From contig NZ_PYFW01000007.1 of assembly GCF_003020125.1 (NCBI RefSeq), forward strand, positions 186,001-250,000: a DNA stretch of 64,000 nucleotides, written 5' to 3'. How positions within the stretch are numbered: the first letter of the stretch is position 1; each line of letters begins with the position of its first letter. This DNA comes from Bradyrhizobium sp. MOS003 (GTDB lineage: Bacteria > Pseudomonadota > Alphaproteobacteria > Rhizobiales > Xanthobacteraceae). Below, one piece after another: positions 33,095 through 42,022 of this stretch. The notes below the pieces were generated by a model. It was not told where the DNA came from. It did no database searches and saw only the letters and a list, made by a program, of their open reading frames with translations. A program made the position numbers and the translations under genes.

Positions 33095-35224
33095 TCAGGT
33101 GCCGGCGCTGCAATAGCGTCTCCACATCGCGCGATAGGCGTCGTCGACCGCTCGGCCGTATGAGACCGGGTTGCTGGCGGCTGCGGTCCGGATTTTCTCG
33201 GGCAACTCGCGGCGCAACCGATCGAGCTCGCTAACTTGCGAACCTCGGCTGGTTGCGGTGTCGATGTACGCCTCATGGCTGTCCGTGACCCAGTCGGGCA
33301 GGCCGAGTGCCGTGAGAATGGAGCCGGCAGCACGGCTGGGCAGGCTGTTGCCGAGCTTCGCCACCACCGGCACGCCCATCTGCAAGGCTTCCCATGTGCT
33401 GACACCGCCATTCTGCGGGAAGGGGTCGAGGCAGATGTCGACGCGATTGAACGATGCCAGATGCTCGCTTCGCAAGGTCGCGCCGAGCAGATCGACGCGT
33501 TCGGCCGGCAATCCGCAAGCCTCGAAACGCGCCAGCAGGTTCTCGCGGACCAGCTGGTCGTCCAGCGCAACATCCTTGACCAGCAGGCGCGAACCCGGCA
33601 CCCGCTCGAGAATCGTGGACCAGACTTGCGCGGCCTCGTCCGAAATCTTGCTGATGCGGTTGAAGACGCCGAAGGTGACGAATCCGTTCGAGATCGCCGG
33701 CGTTGGTGCCCGCGGAATCTCGGTCGGCAACGACGCCAGCGTGACGAAGCACGGCAGGTCGACCACGGTCTCGGCAAACAGATGCCGAACCTCGAAGGGG
33801 ATCGCGACCGGGTCCGAGATCAGATAATCGATCGTCGGCAGGCCGGTGCCGGTGCCGTGACCCCAGCCATGCACCTGGATGGGTGCCGGCTTGCGCGCAA
33901 ACACGCCGAGACGGTTCCCTCTGGTATGGCCGGACAGATCGATCAGGATGTCGATGCCGTCGGCGCGGATCTCGGCGGCGAGGCGATCTTCGGTCCATTG
34001 CGAGGCGTCGCGCCAGCGATCCGCGATCCCCTGAAATTCGCTGGTCGTCGCATCCACTTTCGACGAACAAGCGTAGCACACGACCTCGAACTGCGTGCGG
34101 TCGTGGTGTTGAAGGACCGGCTTGAAAATCAGCGCGGCCGAATGCGCATTGAAATCCGACGAGACATAGCCAAGCACCAGGCGTCGATCCGGATCGCGGC
34201 TGTTGTCATGCGGTGCCGCCGCTTCCGAAGCGATTTTCGCGCCGACACGGTCCCACCACACATGGCGCGCCTGCTGATGCCGTTCGACGGTGGCGTCCCC
34301 CGCAAAATCGAGCGTGAAGATCTTGTTGGAGATCGCGCTCTGCAGGTCGGGCTGGATGTCGAGGGCTTTGTCGAAACTGGCGAGGGCTTCGTCGACCCGG
34401 CCAAGTCCGGCGAGGCAAAGGCCCTGCACCAGGTGAGCTTGAATCGAATCGGGATCGATCGCGAGCGCCTGCACGCAATCGTGCGATGCCTGGGCAATCT
34501 GCTGGATCTGGAGCAGGACACTGGCCCGGGCGAGCCAGCCATTCGCGTCGCCGGGAGCGAGCGCGATGGCCTGGTTGCCGTCTGCCAACGCTTCGTCAAA
34601 TCGCTGAAGCTCCCGTAGTGCAGTGGCACGGTTCGCCAGCGCCGCGGCATAGTCGGGCTTGATCGACAGCGCGCGGTTCAAGCTGGCGAGGGCCTCGTCA
34701 TAATTGCGCTGACGGCACAGCGCCCAACCCCGGCCGTTGTGGGCTTCGGCAAGGTTTGCGTTGAGTGCGATCGCCTTGTCGTAGCTGTGGAGCGCCTCCT
34801 CGTGAAGATCGAGGGCCACGCTCGCGTTCCCGAGATTGGAAAGGGTTACGGCGTGGTTGGGCCGCAAGGCGAGGGCCTTTCGATAGCTCGCGCAGGCCTC
34901 GTCGTGCCGCCGCAGCCCGTTGAGCGCGATGCCCAGGCTCATATGAGCATCGGCAGATCGCGGATCCGCCGCGACCGCTCGGCTCAGCAGGATTTCGGCT
35001 TGCTGATAGTTCTTGGCATCGGACTCCAGAGCCCCGAGCATGTGCAGCACCATGAATTGGTTGGGCGCGAGCTGCAGGATTTGGCGATAGGCAGCCCGGG
35101 CCTCGGGGAGAAGCCCCATCTTGTGGAGTTGGAGCGCATGCCCGAGCAGCGGCAGCACTTCGGCCTTTTGCCTTTTCTGAAGCCGGGCATTTTGAAATGC
35201 ACGCTGACCTACGCTGTTGCCCAT
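33095..35224 (-). CDS. TPR protein with SPINDLY/O-GlcNAc transferase (GT41) domain
   Basis: Protein of 709 residues. The N-terminal 300 residues hold about eight to nine tetratricopeptide repeats. The C-terminal GT41 domain (about 345-705) includes RRLVLGYVSSDFNAHSAALIF, DILIDLSGHTRGNRLGVFARKPAPIQV, FGVFNRISKISDEAAQVW, RLLVKDVALDD and DICLDPFPQNGGVSTWEALQMGVPVV. In plants and animals such enzymes put GlcNAc or fucose on Ser/Thr of proteins; bacterial members are mostly untested and some modify adhesins or flagellin. No obvious partner gene lies beside it. The few bases between its stop and the usg stop show the genes converge. Confidence 0.93.
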   Translation of the reverse strand: MGNSVGQRAFQNARLQKRQKAEVLPLLGHALQLHKMGLLPEARAAYRQILQLAPNQFMVLHMLGALESDAKNYQQAEILLSRAVAADPRSADAHMSLGIALNGLRRHDEACASYRKALALRPNHAVTLSNLGNASVALDLHEEALHSYDKAIALNANLAEAHNGRGWALCRQRNYDEALASLNRALSIKPDYAAALANRATALRELQRFDEALADGNQAIALAPGDANGWLARASVLLQIQQIAQASHDCVQALAIDPDSIQAHLVQGLCLAGLGRVDEALASFDKALDIQPDLQSAISNKIFTLDFAGDATVERHQQARHVWWDRVGAKIASEAAAPHDNSRDPDRRLVLGYVSSDFNAHSAALIFKPVLQHHDRTQFEVVCYACSSKVDATTSEFQGIADRWRDASQWTEDRLAAEIRADGIDILIDLSGHTRGNRLGVFARKPAPIQVHGWGHGTGTGLPTIDYLISDPVAIPFEVRHLFAETVVDLPCFVTLASLPTEIPRAPTPAISNGFVTFGVFNRISKISDEAAQVWSTILERVPGSRLLVKDVALDDQLVRENLLARFEACGLPAERVDLLGATLRSEHLASFNRVDICLDPFPQNGGVSTWEALQMGVPVVAKLGNSLPSRAAGSILTALGLPDWVTDSHEAYIDTATSRGSQVSELDRLRRELPEKIRTAAASNPVSYGRAVDDAYRAMWRRYCSAGT

Positions 35225-35442
35225 GATTTCATTCCCCCAGAATCTCCCTTCGAGATTAATTCAGCGGGAAAACGAATACGAGACGACGGCCGCGCGCCAC
35301 GACAGCTTCGGACAAGCTACGACCGATGGGGTCATCGTGCTGCCAGACTTGCGCCCGGCAATTGCCGCCTGATCCGGGACTGGATAGTCTGCCCTCGGGT
35401 TGTGCCTGTCCGGCGGGCCGGCTCAGATCAGGGAGGCAGACA

Positions 35443-35970
35443 ATGGCCAAGCAAAAAACATCAAGACCCGCAACGAAGACCGCGGTCAAGAAGCGGAGCG
35501 GCGTAGAGGCCGCAGCGCGATCTCCAGCGCACATAGCGGTGAAGGCAAAGGCACCGATCGTAGCTCCAAAGAAGCCCGCACGCCCCAGGCAGCGCATCGC
35601 GATCAGCCATCACCGCGAGGAAGACTTCAAGGCCGATGGCCTGCGCGCTTACGCGAAATACCGGGACCTCGGCATCGCCGACGCCAGCCGCGGCCTCGCG
35701 CAAGCCCACGTGATCCGTCTGCAAGGTCCTTGCGATCCGGCCGAGGTGTCAAAACTGCATTTTCACGACGTCGACTTCCAGATGGTCTACGTGCTCAAGG
35801 GCTGGGTGAAGACCTACATGGAGGGGCAGGGCGAGACCTTGATGAAGGAAGGCAGTGCCTGGACCCAGCCGCCGAAGATCAAGCACATGATTCTGGACTA
35901 CTCGGATGACGTCGAACTGCTGGAGGTGATCCTGCCGGCGGAGTTCAAGACGGTGGAGTTGAAGGCGTAG
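35443..35970 (+). CDS. Cupin-domain protein
   Basis: Protein of 175 residues. The first 55 are basic and Ala/Lys/Pro-rich (MAKQKTSRPATKTAVKKRSG), likely disordered and possibly nucleic-acid binding. A small single-domain cupin follows: HVIRLQGPCDPAEVSKLHFHDVDFQMVYVLKGW carries the first motif (His-x-His), and GSAWTQPPKIKHMILDYSDD the second with one His. It likely binds a metal and a small ligand. GGGAGG precedes the ATG. Function is unknown. It is divergent from the O-GlcNAc transferase-like gene. Confidence 0.82.
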   Translation: MAKQKTSRPATKTAVKKRSGVEAAARSPAHIAVKAKAPIVAPKKPARPRQRIAISHHREEDFKADGLRAYAKYRDLGIADASRGLAQAHVIRLQGPCDPAEVSKLHFHDVDFQMVYVLKGWVKTYMEGQGETLMKEGSAWTQPPKIKHMILDYSDDVELLEVILPAEFKTVELKA

Positions 35971-35997
35971 GCGCTTTCGTTTCTCTCCGCCTCCGCC

Positions 35998-36070
35998 GTC
36001 CTTGCGAGCGACGCAATCCAGACCATCTCCGCGGAAGCATTTCTGGATTGCTTCGGTTCGCTCGCGATGA
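35998..36070. repeat. Intergenic repeat, family C copy 1
   Basis: Inverted repeat of the type TTGCGAGCG-ACG-CAATCCAGA ... TCTGGATTG-CTTCG...CGCTCGCGATGA. Copies are at 41049-41131, 48381-48463 and 50986-51066. It follows the cupin gene and is itself followed by family D. Confidence 0.75.
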
Positions 36071-36081
36071 CGAACCGGTTC

Positions 36082-36109
36082 GCAGCCCGGATGCAGCGCA
36101 ATCCGGGAC
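36082..36109. repeat. Intergenic repeat, family D copy 1
   Basis: Short form of an element reading GCAGCCCGGATGCAGCGCAA then TCCGGGA; CCCGGAT and ATCCGGG form a hairpin. A longer copy is at 38298-38372. Confidence 0.6.
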
Positions 36110-36289
36110 AGCGCATCTGGCAGGCGATCTGCTCGGATTACGCTTGCGCCAATCCAGGCTGCGCGCGCCCCGCGAAACGCATCCCTGCACGACGCATGCG
36201 ACAAATTCGCCCGTCAGGAAACCATCAGCCGCTTGGCCGCGTTGCAGCCGGCTTGATAGTGATGGCGGCTTTCGTTTCGGGGATTTGCT

Positions 36290-36712
36290 TTGGACAGGTT
36301 CAACATCGGCGTTCATGTCGTTGCGCTGGCGGCCGCGTTTGCGCTTGCCGTTCCGATCGGGTGGGATCGCGAGAAGCGCGCGCGAAGCGCGGGCCTGCGC
36401 ACTTTCCCACTGGTCGCGCTGGCGAGCTGCGGCTTCGTGCAGGCGAGCGAAAGTCTTCTGGTGCATTCGCCTGACGGCATGGCCAAGGTGATCGAGGGCC
36501 TCATTACCGGTATCGGCTTCATCGGCGGCGGCGCGATCCTCAAGCAGGGCAATTCGGTACACGGCACGGCCACGGCCGCAAGCCTGTGGGCCACCGGTGC
36601 CATCGGCGTCTCCGTCGGGCTCGGTGCCTACGATGTCGCGGTGACGATCGCGGTGTTCACGTTCCTGACGCTTCGATTGCTGACGCTGGCCAAGGAAGAG
36701 GCTGACCTCTGA
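36290..36712 (+). CDS. MgtC/SapB family membrane protein
   Basis: Short MgtC-like protein of 140 residues with four hydrophobic helices. Family motifs: AVPIGWDREKRARSAGLRTFPLVALAS (about 20-46), ITGIGFIGGGAILKQGNSVHGTATAASLWATGAIG (about 72-106). It lacks the C-terminal soluble domain of virulence-type MgtC. The role in Mg-limited growth or ATP-synthase control is known for Salmonella MgtC only. The start is a TTG at 36290 without a strong ribosome site, so the N-terminus is uncertain. Confidence 0.82.
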   Translation: MDRFNIGVHVVALAAAFALAVPIGWDREKRARSAGLRTFPLVALASCGFVQASESLLVHSPDGMAKVIEGLITGIGFIGGGAILKQGNSVHGTATAASLWATGAIGVSVGLGAYDVAVTIAVFTFLTLRLLTLAKEEADL

Positions 36713-37065
36713 TCACGGCCGACTACGGGATCTCTCGTCATTCCGGGCGCGCTTCTCGGCGCGAGCCCGGAATCCCTTTTAGGTCATAGACCGCGGCCCA
36801 AAGGATTCTCAGTTGCGCGGTTCCGCACCAGAACTCGCGACCTCGTCGCGCCCCGGAATGACGCCGGAGAGACTTACGACAGCCCCCCACCACCGCGCCC
36901 CATCAAACAGGGGCCAGCCCCCGTCACGATCGCTAAAAGTCAGCCGATCTGAGAAACCGCGCAATTACCAGTCGGATGGTTTCAGCTGCCCCGCAGCGCT
37001 GGCGCTAACCAGTCGAAAAGACCTCTCCCGTCAACTCAAAGCTGTGAAAACGCAGGAATGCTTTC
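36713..37065. other. Intergenic stretch with a family B repeat
   Basis: No gene seen. The first half is the palindromic repeat at 36738-36861; the rest (36862-37065) must hold the promoter of the rhomboid gene but shows no clear -35/-10 pair. Confidence 0.5.
36738..36861. repeat. Intergenic palindromic repeat, family B copy 2
   Basis: Left arm TCATTCCGGGCGCGCTTCTC and GAGCCCGGAATCC; right arm GGATTCTCAG...CGCGCCCCGGAATGA. Same outer arms as the GIY-YIG cassette at 29934-30331, but with about 60 bases of non-coding spacer. Confidence 0.8.
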
Positions 37066-38292
37066 ATGGCGACCAACACTTTTGGCCGACGTGGTGTCGC
37101 GGCGCCGCCCTCAAGAGCGTCGATTCGACCCATCGCCGCGCCGATCGCTCCGGAGATCGTGCGTGACCCCGCTCGGCCCTTTCCCGATGAGGGGACGCTT
37201 TTCGGCGACAACAAGCTTCTGGCCGATATCCCTTTTCTCACCATTGGCCTGATTTTCGGTCTGCTGCTGATCTTTGCCCTGCAACGCAGTCTGGCCATCG
37301 ACGTTGCGCGGGACGGCGACCTTGATGTCCGCTCGCTGATCGCTCAGGGCGCCTCCGGGTACGATCTCGTTGTCGGACGAGGAGAGTGGTGGAGGATTGG
37401 CCTTGCGCCGCTGCTGCACGGCAGCGGGTGGCACCTCATCAGCAACTGCGTTGCATTGTTCATCGTCGGCGTCAGGTTGGAGTCTCTGATCGGCCGTGGC
37501 TGGTTTGCGCTGATCTTCGTCGCCAGTGCAGTGGCGGGTGAGGTCGGCTCTCTGCTGGGCAATGGCCCCGGCACGGTGGGCGTCGGCGCGTCCGGCGCCA
37601 TTACCGGGCTCATTGCCGCACTGTTCGTCGCGAGCTTCGAGCCCGAAGCGGACGCCGATCAAACCATATCGCGATTGAAGACGTCGCTCTTCTTCGGTGT
37701 GCCCGCATTGCTGCCGTTGGCCTTCGGTGCCTCGGGCAATGTCAACTATTATGCCCATGCGGGCGGTGCGGTGGCCGGCGCCGCGCTCGCGATCACGCCG
37801 TGGCTCGCCTTCTGGTCCTATGACAGCCTGCCGCGGAGCGCCGGCATGACGTTGCTTGCAGCATCCCTCGGATCACTGATCTGCGCCGGATTCGCCGCCG
37901 TTCATTATGCGTCCTACATGGCCGATGCCGCGCATTATATCCGCGCGTCGGAAGTGCCGTCGAAGGCTGACGAGATGGTCAGCCGATCGCTCGATCTCGT
38001 CACTCGCTACCCGAGAGATGCGCGGGCCCACGTGTTCCGATCAGTCTTCTTCCTGGAACAAGCGAACCTCGGTGCCGCCGAGACGGAGGCGCGAACCGCC
38101 CTGTCGCTCGCTGCTTCAGATGTGGCGGGTGGGCCGGTGCGCTCCGGGGCGCAGGGCTTGATGGCGGTGTTACTGTGGGCGCAGGGACGAACGAGCGAGG
38201 CGAAGGCAATGGCGGTCGAGCCCTGCCGTGCCAAGCTGGCCGAGGTGCGCCGTATCTTGCAGAAGTCGAAATTGTGCAGTCGACCGGAATGA
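37066..38292 (+). CDS. Rhomboid-family intramembrane protease with C-terminal extension
   Basis: Protein of 408 residues. A Pro/Arg-rich cytoplasmic N-terminus (to about 50), then about seven membrane helices. Catalytic features: GWHLISNCVALF with the conserved His/Asn, the nucleophile Ser in GVGASGAITGL (about residue 170) and the base His in NYYAHAGGAVAG (about 228). A soluble C-terminal region of about 120 residues (RASEVPSKADEMVSRSLDLVTRYPRDARAHVFRS and on) resembles TPR-like helices and ends with a Cys-containing tail. It would cleave membrane proteins within the bilayer. Confidence 0.88.
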   Translation: MATNTFGRRGVAAPPSRASIRPIAAPIAPEIVRDPARPFPDEGTLFGDNKLLADIPFLTIGLIFGLLLIFALQRSLAIDVARDGDLDVRSLIAQGASGYDLVVGRGEWWRIGLAPLLHGSGWHLISNCVALFIVGVRLESLIGRGWFALIFVASAVAGEVGSLLGNGPGTVGVGASGAITGLIAALFVASFEPEADADQTISRLKTSLFFGVPALLPLAFGASGNVNYYAHAGGAVAGAALAITPWLAFWSYDSLPRSAGMTLLAASLGSLICAGFAAVHYASYMADAAHYIRASEVPSKADEMVSRSLDLVTRYPRDARAHVFRSVFFLEQANLGAAETEARTALSLAASDVAGGPVRSGAQGLMAVLLWAQGRTSEAKAMAVEPCRAKLAEVRRILQKSKLCSRPE

Positions 38293-38297
38293 CCGGT

Positions 38298-38372
38298 TCG
38301 TAGCCCGGACGGGCCCAGCGACATCCGGGAAAATCTCTCCGCGGGAAGCTGATCCCGGATGTCGCTGCGCTC
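38298..38372. repeat. Intergenic repeat, family D copy 2
   Basis: TAGCCCGGAC...ACATCCGGGA then TCCCGGATGT...: nested palindromes between the rhomboid gene and the convergent nucleoside-transporter gene. Confidence 0.6.
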
Positions 38373-38387
38373 CTTTTGGCCACGGCA

Positions 38388-39638
38388 TCAAGCCAGCACC
38401 CCCACCACCGCGCCCATCAGGCACGTCGTCAGCGTCCCCGATACGATCGACTTCAACCCGAGCGCGTTGATCTCCTCGCGCCGCTCCGGCGCCATCACGC
38501 CGAGCCCGCCGATCATGATGCCGAGGCTGGCGAAATTGGCGAAGCCGCACATGGCGTAGAGCATGATCAGGCGCGAGCGCGGGTCGAGCGTATCGGGCGG
38601 CAGCTTCGAGAAGTCGACATAGGCGATCAATTCGTTGAGCACCGTCTTGGTGCCCATCAGGCTGCCGGCCGTCACCGCCTGGTCCCAGGGCAGTCCCATC
38701 AGCCAGCACACCGGCGCCATCGCGAGACCGAGCAGGCGCTGCAACGAGATCGCGGCGCCGCCGACATTCGGCAGCAGGCCGAGCATGGCGTTGACGAGAT
38801 AGACCAGCGCCACCAGCACCAGCAACATCGCGACGATGTTGATCAGCAGTTCGATCCCTGCGCCGGTGCCCTTCACGATCGCGTCCATCGTGCTGGCAAC
38901 CTCCATCTCGGGATTTTCCAACATCCCGCCGGTGCGACTGTCGGAGGTTTCGGGCACCATGATCAGGCTGACGAGGATCGCGGCCGGCGCGCCCAGCACG
39001 GAGGCGATGACGAAATGCGCGGGCGCGTCGGGAATGAGGGGCGCCAGCAGCGTCGCATAGAGCACCAGCACGGTGCCGGCGATGCCCGCCATCCCGCCGG
39101 TCATCACCAGGAATAATTCGCTGCGGGTCATCTGCTTCAGATAGGGCCGCACGAACAGCGGCGCCTCGACCATGCCGAGAAAGATGTTGGCGGCGGTCGA
39201 GAGGCCCACCGCGCCGCCGACGCCGAGCGTCCGCTCCAGCAGCCAGGCCATGCCGCGGACAACGGGCGGCAGTACGCGCCAATAGAACAGCAGCGTCGTC
39301 AGCACGCTCATCACCAGCACGATCGGCAGCGCCTGGAACGCCAGGATGAAATCGGCGCCGGGCACCTTGACGTCGAAAGGAAGGGGGCCGCCGCCGACAT
39401 AGCCGAACACGAAGGCGGAGCCGGCGCGCGAGGCCGCGGAAATCGCACCGACAGCCTCGTTGATGGCGCCGAAGGCGTGCGCGACGACCGGCAGCTTCAG
39501 GAGCGCGATCGCGGTGACGAATGTGGCGACGAGGCCGATGGCCGCCTGTCGTAGCGACACGGCGCGCCGGTTCTCCGCAAGCGTGAAGGCGATCAAAAGC
39601 AATGCGAAAATGCCGAGTGCCGATTGCAGGCGCAGCAT
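38388..39638 (-). CDS. NupC-type concentrative nucleoside transporter
   Basis: Nucleoside/cation symporter (CNT family) of 416 residues with about ten hydrophobic segments. Typical parts: GSAFVFGYVGGG near residue 73, FQALPIVLVMSVLTTLLFYWRVLP, the substrate-site AANIFLGMVEAPLFVRPYLKQMTRSELFLVMTGGMAGIAGTVL and TKTVLNELIAYVDF, then MCGFANFASLGIMIGGLG. It stands alone with family D repeats behind it. Substrate range among nucleosides is not readable. Confidence 0.95.
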   Translation of the reverse strand: MLRLQSALGIFALLLIAFTLAENRRAVSLRQAAIGLVATFVTAIALLKLPVVAHAFGAINEAVGAISAASRAGSAFVFGYVGGGPLPFDVKVPGADFILAFQALPIVLVMSVLTTLLFYWRVLPPVVRGMAWLLERTLGVGGAVGLSTAANIFLGMVEAPLFVRPYLKQMTRSELFLVMTGGMAGIAGTVLVLYATLLAPLIPDAPAHFVIASVLGAPAAILVSLIMVPETSDSRTGGMLENPEMEVASTMDAIVKGTGAGIELLINIVAMLLVLVALVYLVNAMLGLLPNVGGAAISLQRLLGLAMAPVCWLMGLPWDQAVTAGSLMGTKTVLNELIAYVDFSKLPPDTLDPRSRLIMLYAMCGFANFASLGIMIGGLGVMAPERREEINALGLKSIVSGTLTTCLMGAVVGVLA

Positions 39639-39790
39639 GATGTCCCCAAACCCTCAATGATTATGGCCGCGCCTGCGTTGCAAAGGCAATGCCGGGAATG
39701 GTGTTGGCCGTCCCGCTGTTGACAAGCTGGTCTGCGTCAGCCACGCGGAAGACGTCCAAGGGAGCGACGGTCAGGGTGACCCAACAGGCG

Positions 39791-41029
39791 ATGCCAGAGC
39801 AGCCAACAGTCGTGAATCCGCCGGTGACCGCCGGCCAACTCCTGACCCACCGCGCTTTCCTGTTCTTCCTGCTCTCGCGCAGCCTGTCGCGCTTTTCCAG
39901 CCAGATCGCGGCGGTCGCGATCGGCTGGCAAATCTATGATCTCACCGGCTCGGCCTTCGATCTCGGCATGGTCGGCCTCGTGCAATTTCTGCCCACCGCA
40001 CTTCTTGTGTTCGTCGCCGGCCACGCCGCCGACCGCTATGAGCGCAAGCGCGTGGTCCAGCTCTGCCAACTCGTCGAGGCGGCGACCGCGCTCTATCTCG
40101 CAATCATCACCTATCTCGGCGCGGTCGGCGAGGTGCAGATCTTCATCGCGACCTTCGTGCTCGGCATTGCCGGCGCATTCGAGAGCCCGACTACGGCGGC
40201 GCTGCTGCCGCTGATCGCGCCGCAAGGCTCGCTGCAGCGCGCCACCGCCGTCTCCAGCGGCGCGGCGCAGGTCGCGACCATCACGGGGCCCGCGCTCGGC
40301 GGCTTCGCCTATGCAGTCGCCCCGCATCTGGCCTATGCCATGATGCTGCTGTTCTGGATTTTTGGAATGATCCTGACCGGTTTCATCCGGCCGCGCCCGC
40401 AAGCCGTCGCGAAGGAGGGAACGGACTCGGACAACATCTTCGCCGGCGTCCGCTTCATCCGCAGCAATCCGGCGATCCTCGGCACCATCTCGCTCGATTT
40501 GTTCGCGGTGCTGTTCGGCGGCGTCACCGCGCTGCTGCCGATCTATGCCCGCGACATCCTGCAGACCGGCCCGGTCGGGCTCGGCGTGCTGCGTGCCGCG
40601 CCCGCAGTCGGGGCGCTTCTGATGACCATGGTGCTGGCGCGTCACGCCATCTCCAGGCATGTCGGCCTGCGCATGTTCCAGGCCGTGATCGTGTTCGGTG
40701 TTGCCACCATCGTGTTCGCTCTGTCGTCCTGGATGTGGCTGTCGGTGCTATCACTCGCCGTGCTCGGCGCCGCCGATACGATCAGCGTCGTGATCCGCTT
40801 CTCGCTGGTGCAGCTGTCCACGCCCGACGAGATGCGCGGCCGGGTCGGCGCGGTGAACTTCCTCTTCATCAACGCCTCGAACCAGCTCGGCCAGTTCGAA
40901 AGCGGGGTGGCCGCCGCGCTGCTCGGCGCCATGCCGGCCGCCGTACTCGGCGGCGTTGCCACGGTTGCGGTGGCGCTGCTCTGGATGAAGCTGTTTCCGA
41001 GCCTGCGGAAGGTCGAAAGCTTGGAGTAG
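39791..41029 (+). CDS. MFS transporter (EntS/MFS_3-like)
   Basis: Major facilitator permease of 412 residues, about twelve helices. LTHRAFLFFLLSRSLSRFSSQIAAVAIGWQIYDLTG, AGHAADRYERKRVVQLCQ (motif A) and FESPTTAALLPLIAPQGSLQRATAVSSGAAQVATITGPALGG are typical of the EntS-like drug/siderophore exporter group. The ATG at 39791 is the conventional start; a GTG at 39776 with an upstream GGGAG is an alternative. Substrate is unknown and no siderophore genes are nearby. Confidence 0.9.
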   Translation: MPEQPTVVNPPVTAGQLLTHRAFLFFLLSRSLSRFSSQIAAVAIGWQIYDLTGSAFDLGMVGLVQFLPTALLVFVAGHAADRYERKRVVQLCQLVEAATALYLAIITYLGAVGEVQIFIATFVLGIAGAFESPTTAALLPLIAPQGSLQRATAVSSGAAQVATITGPALGGFAYAVAPHLAYAMMLLFWIFGMILTGFIRPRPQAVAKEGTDSDNIFAGVRFIRSNPAILGTISLDLFAVLFGGVTALLPIYARDILQTGPVGLGVLRAAPAVGALLMTMVLARHAISRHVGLRMFQAVIVFGVATIVFALSSWMWLSVLSLAVLGAADTISVVIRFSLVQLSTPDEMRGRVGAVNFLFINASNQLGQFESGVAAALLGAMPAAVLGGVATVAVALLWMKLFPSLRKVESLE

Positions 41030-41048
41030 GGCACGGGCCTCTCCGCCG

Positions 41049-41131
41049 TCATTGCGAGGAGCTCTTGCGACGAAGCAATCCAGAACCCCTCCGCGGAAGC
41101 AGTCTGGATTGCTTCGCTGCGCTCGCAATGA
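41049..41131. repeat. Intergenic repeat, family C copy 2
   Basis: TCATTGCGAGGAGC...GAAGCAATCCAGA at the left and TCTGGATTGCTTCG...GCGCTCGCAATGA at the right: a long imperfect palindrome behind the MFS gene. Confidence 0.85.
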
Positions 41132-41239
41132 CGATTGCGACGGCAGCGCTGGCATTTAGCTCGTGTCACCCCCCGTCACTGCAGCAGCAGACGCCTCTTG
41201 ACGGCTACTGTGCATGGGGTTGTTTTCGCAATTTTAGGG

Positions 41240-41998
41240 TCAGCCCCGTCCGACGAACGGCATCTTGGTCGCCATCACCGTCATCGTCAGCACGTTGGCG
41301 TCGAGCGGCAGGCCGGCCATGTAGGCGACGGCATCGCCGACCGCCTTGGCGTCCATGCGCGGTTCGTGCTTGGTGGTGCCGTCCGGCTGCAGCACGCCGG
41401 GGCCGTTGACCATGCGGTCGGTCATCGGGGTCGCGGCATTGCCGATGTCGACCTGGCCGACCGCGATGTCGTACATGCGACCGTCGAGATTGCTGGCCTT
41501 GGTCAGGCCGGTGATGGCGTGCTTGGTCGAGGTGTAGGCCGCCGAGAACGGGCGCGGCGCGTGCGCGGAGATCGAGCCGTTGTTGATGATGCGGCCGCCG
41601 CGCGGGCTCTGGTCCTTCATGATGCGGAAGGCGTGCTGGGTGCACAGGAACGGGCCGGTGAGGTTGGTGTTGACCACCGCCTGCCACTGCTCGAGGCCGA
41701 GATCCTCGAACGGCACGGCAGGGGCGCCCATGCCGGCATTGTTGAACAGCACGTCGAGACGGCCATAGGTCGCCTTCACCTTGTCGAACAGCGCGGCGAT
41801 GGACTCCGGCTTGGTCATGTCCGCGGTGACGCAGAGGCTTTGTCCGGCGGGGCCGAGCTTTGCGGTCTCCTCGAGCATGTCGAGGCGGCGGCCGACCAGC
41901 ACCACGGTGAAGCCGGTGTTCATCAACGCCAGCGAGGCCGCGCGCCCGACGCCGGTGCCGGCGCCCGTCACCAGGGCGATCTTCTTTGCTTCACTCAT
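41240..41998 (-). CDS. SDR-family oxidoreductase
   Basis: Short-chain dehydrogenase/reductase of 252 residues. Rossmann motif VTGAGTGVGRAASLAL, LFNNAGMGAPAVPFE, NNGSISAHAPRPFSAAYTSTKHAITGLTKA with catalytic Ser, Tyr and Lys, and C-terminal TMTVMATKMPFVGRG. It starts 24 bases after the Anbu gene stop on the same strand and may be cotranscribed with that group. Substrate is unknown. Confidence 0.93.
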   Translation of the reverse strand: MSEAKKIALVTGAGTGVGRAASLALMNTGFTVVLVGRRLDMLEETAKLGPAGQSLCVTADMTKPESIAALFDKVKATYGRLDVLFNNAGMGAPAVPFEDLGLEQWQAVVNTNLTGPFLCTQHAFRIMKDQSPRGGRIINNGSISAHAPRPFSAAYTSTKHAITGLTKASNLDGRMYDIAVGQVDIGNAATPMTDRMVNGPGVLQPDGTTKHEPRMDAKAVGDAVAYMAGLPLDANVLTMTVMATKMPFVGRG

Positions 41999-42022
41999 CG
42001 TTTCCTGCCTTTTCTCATTCTG

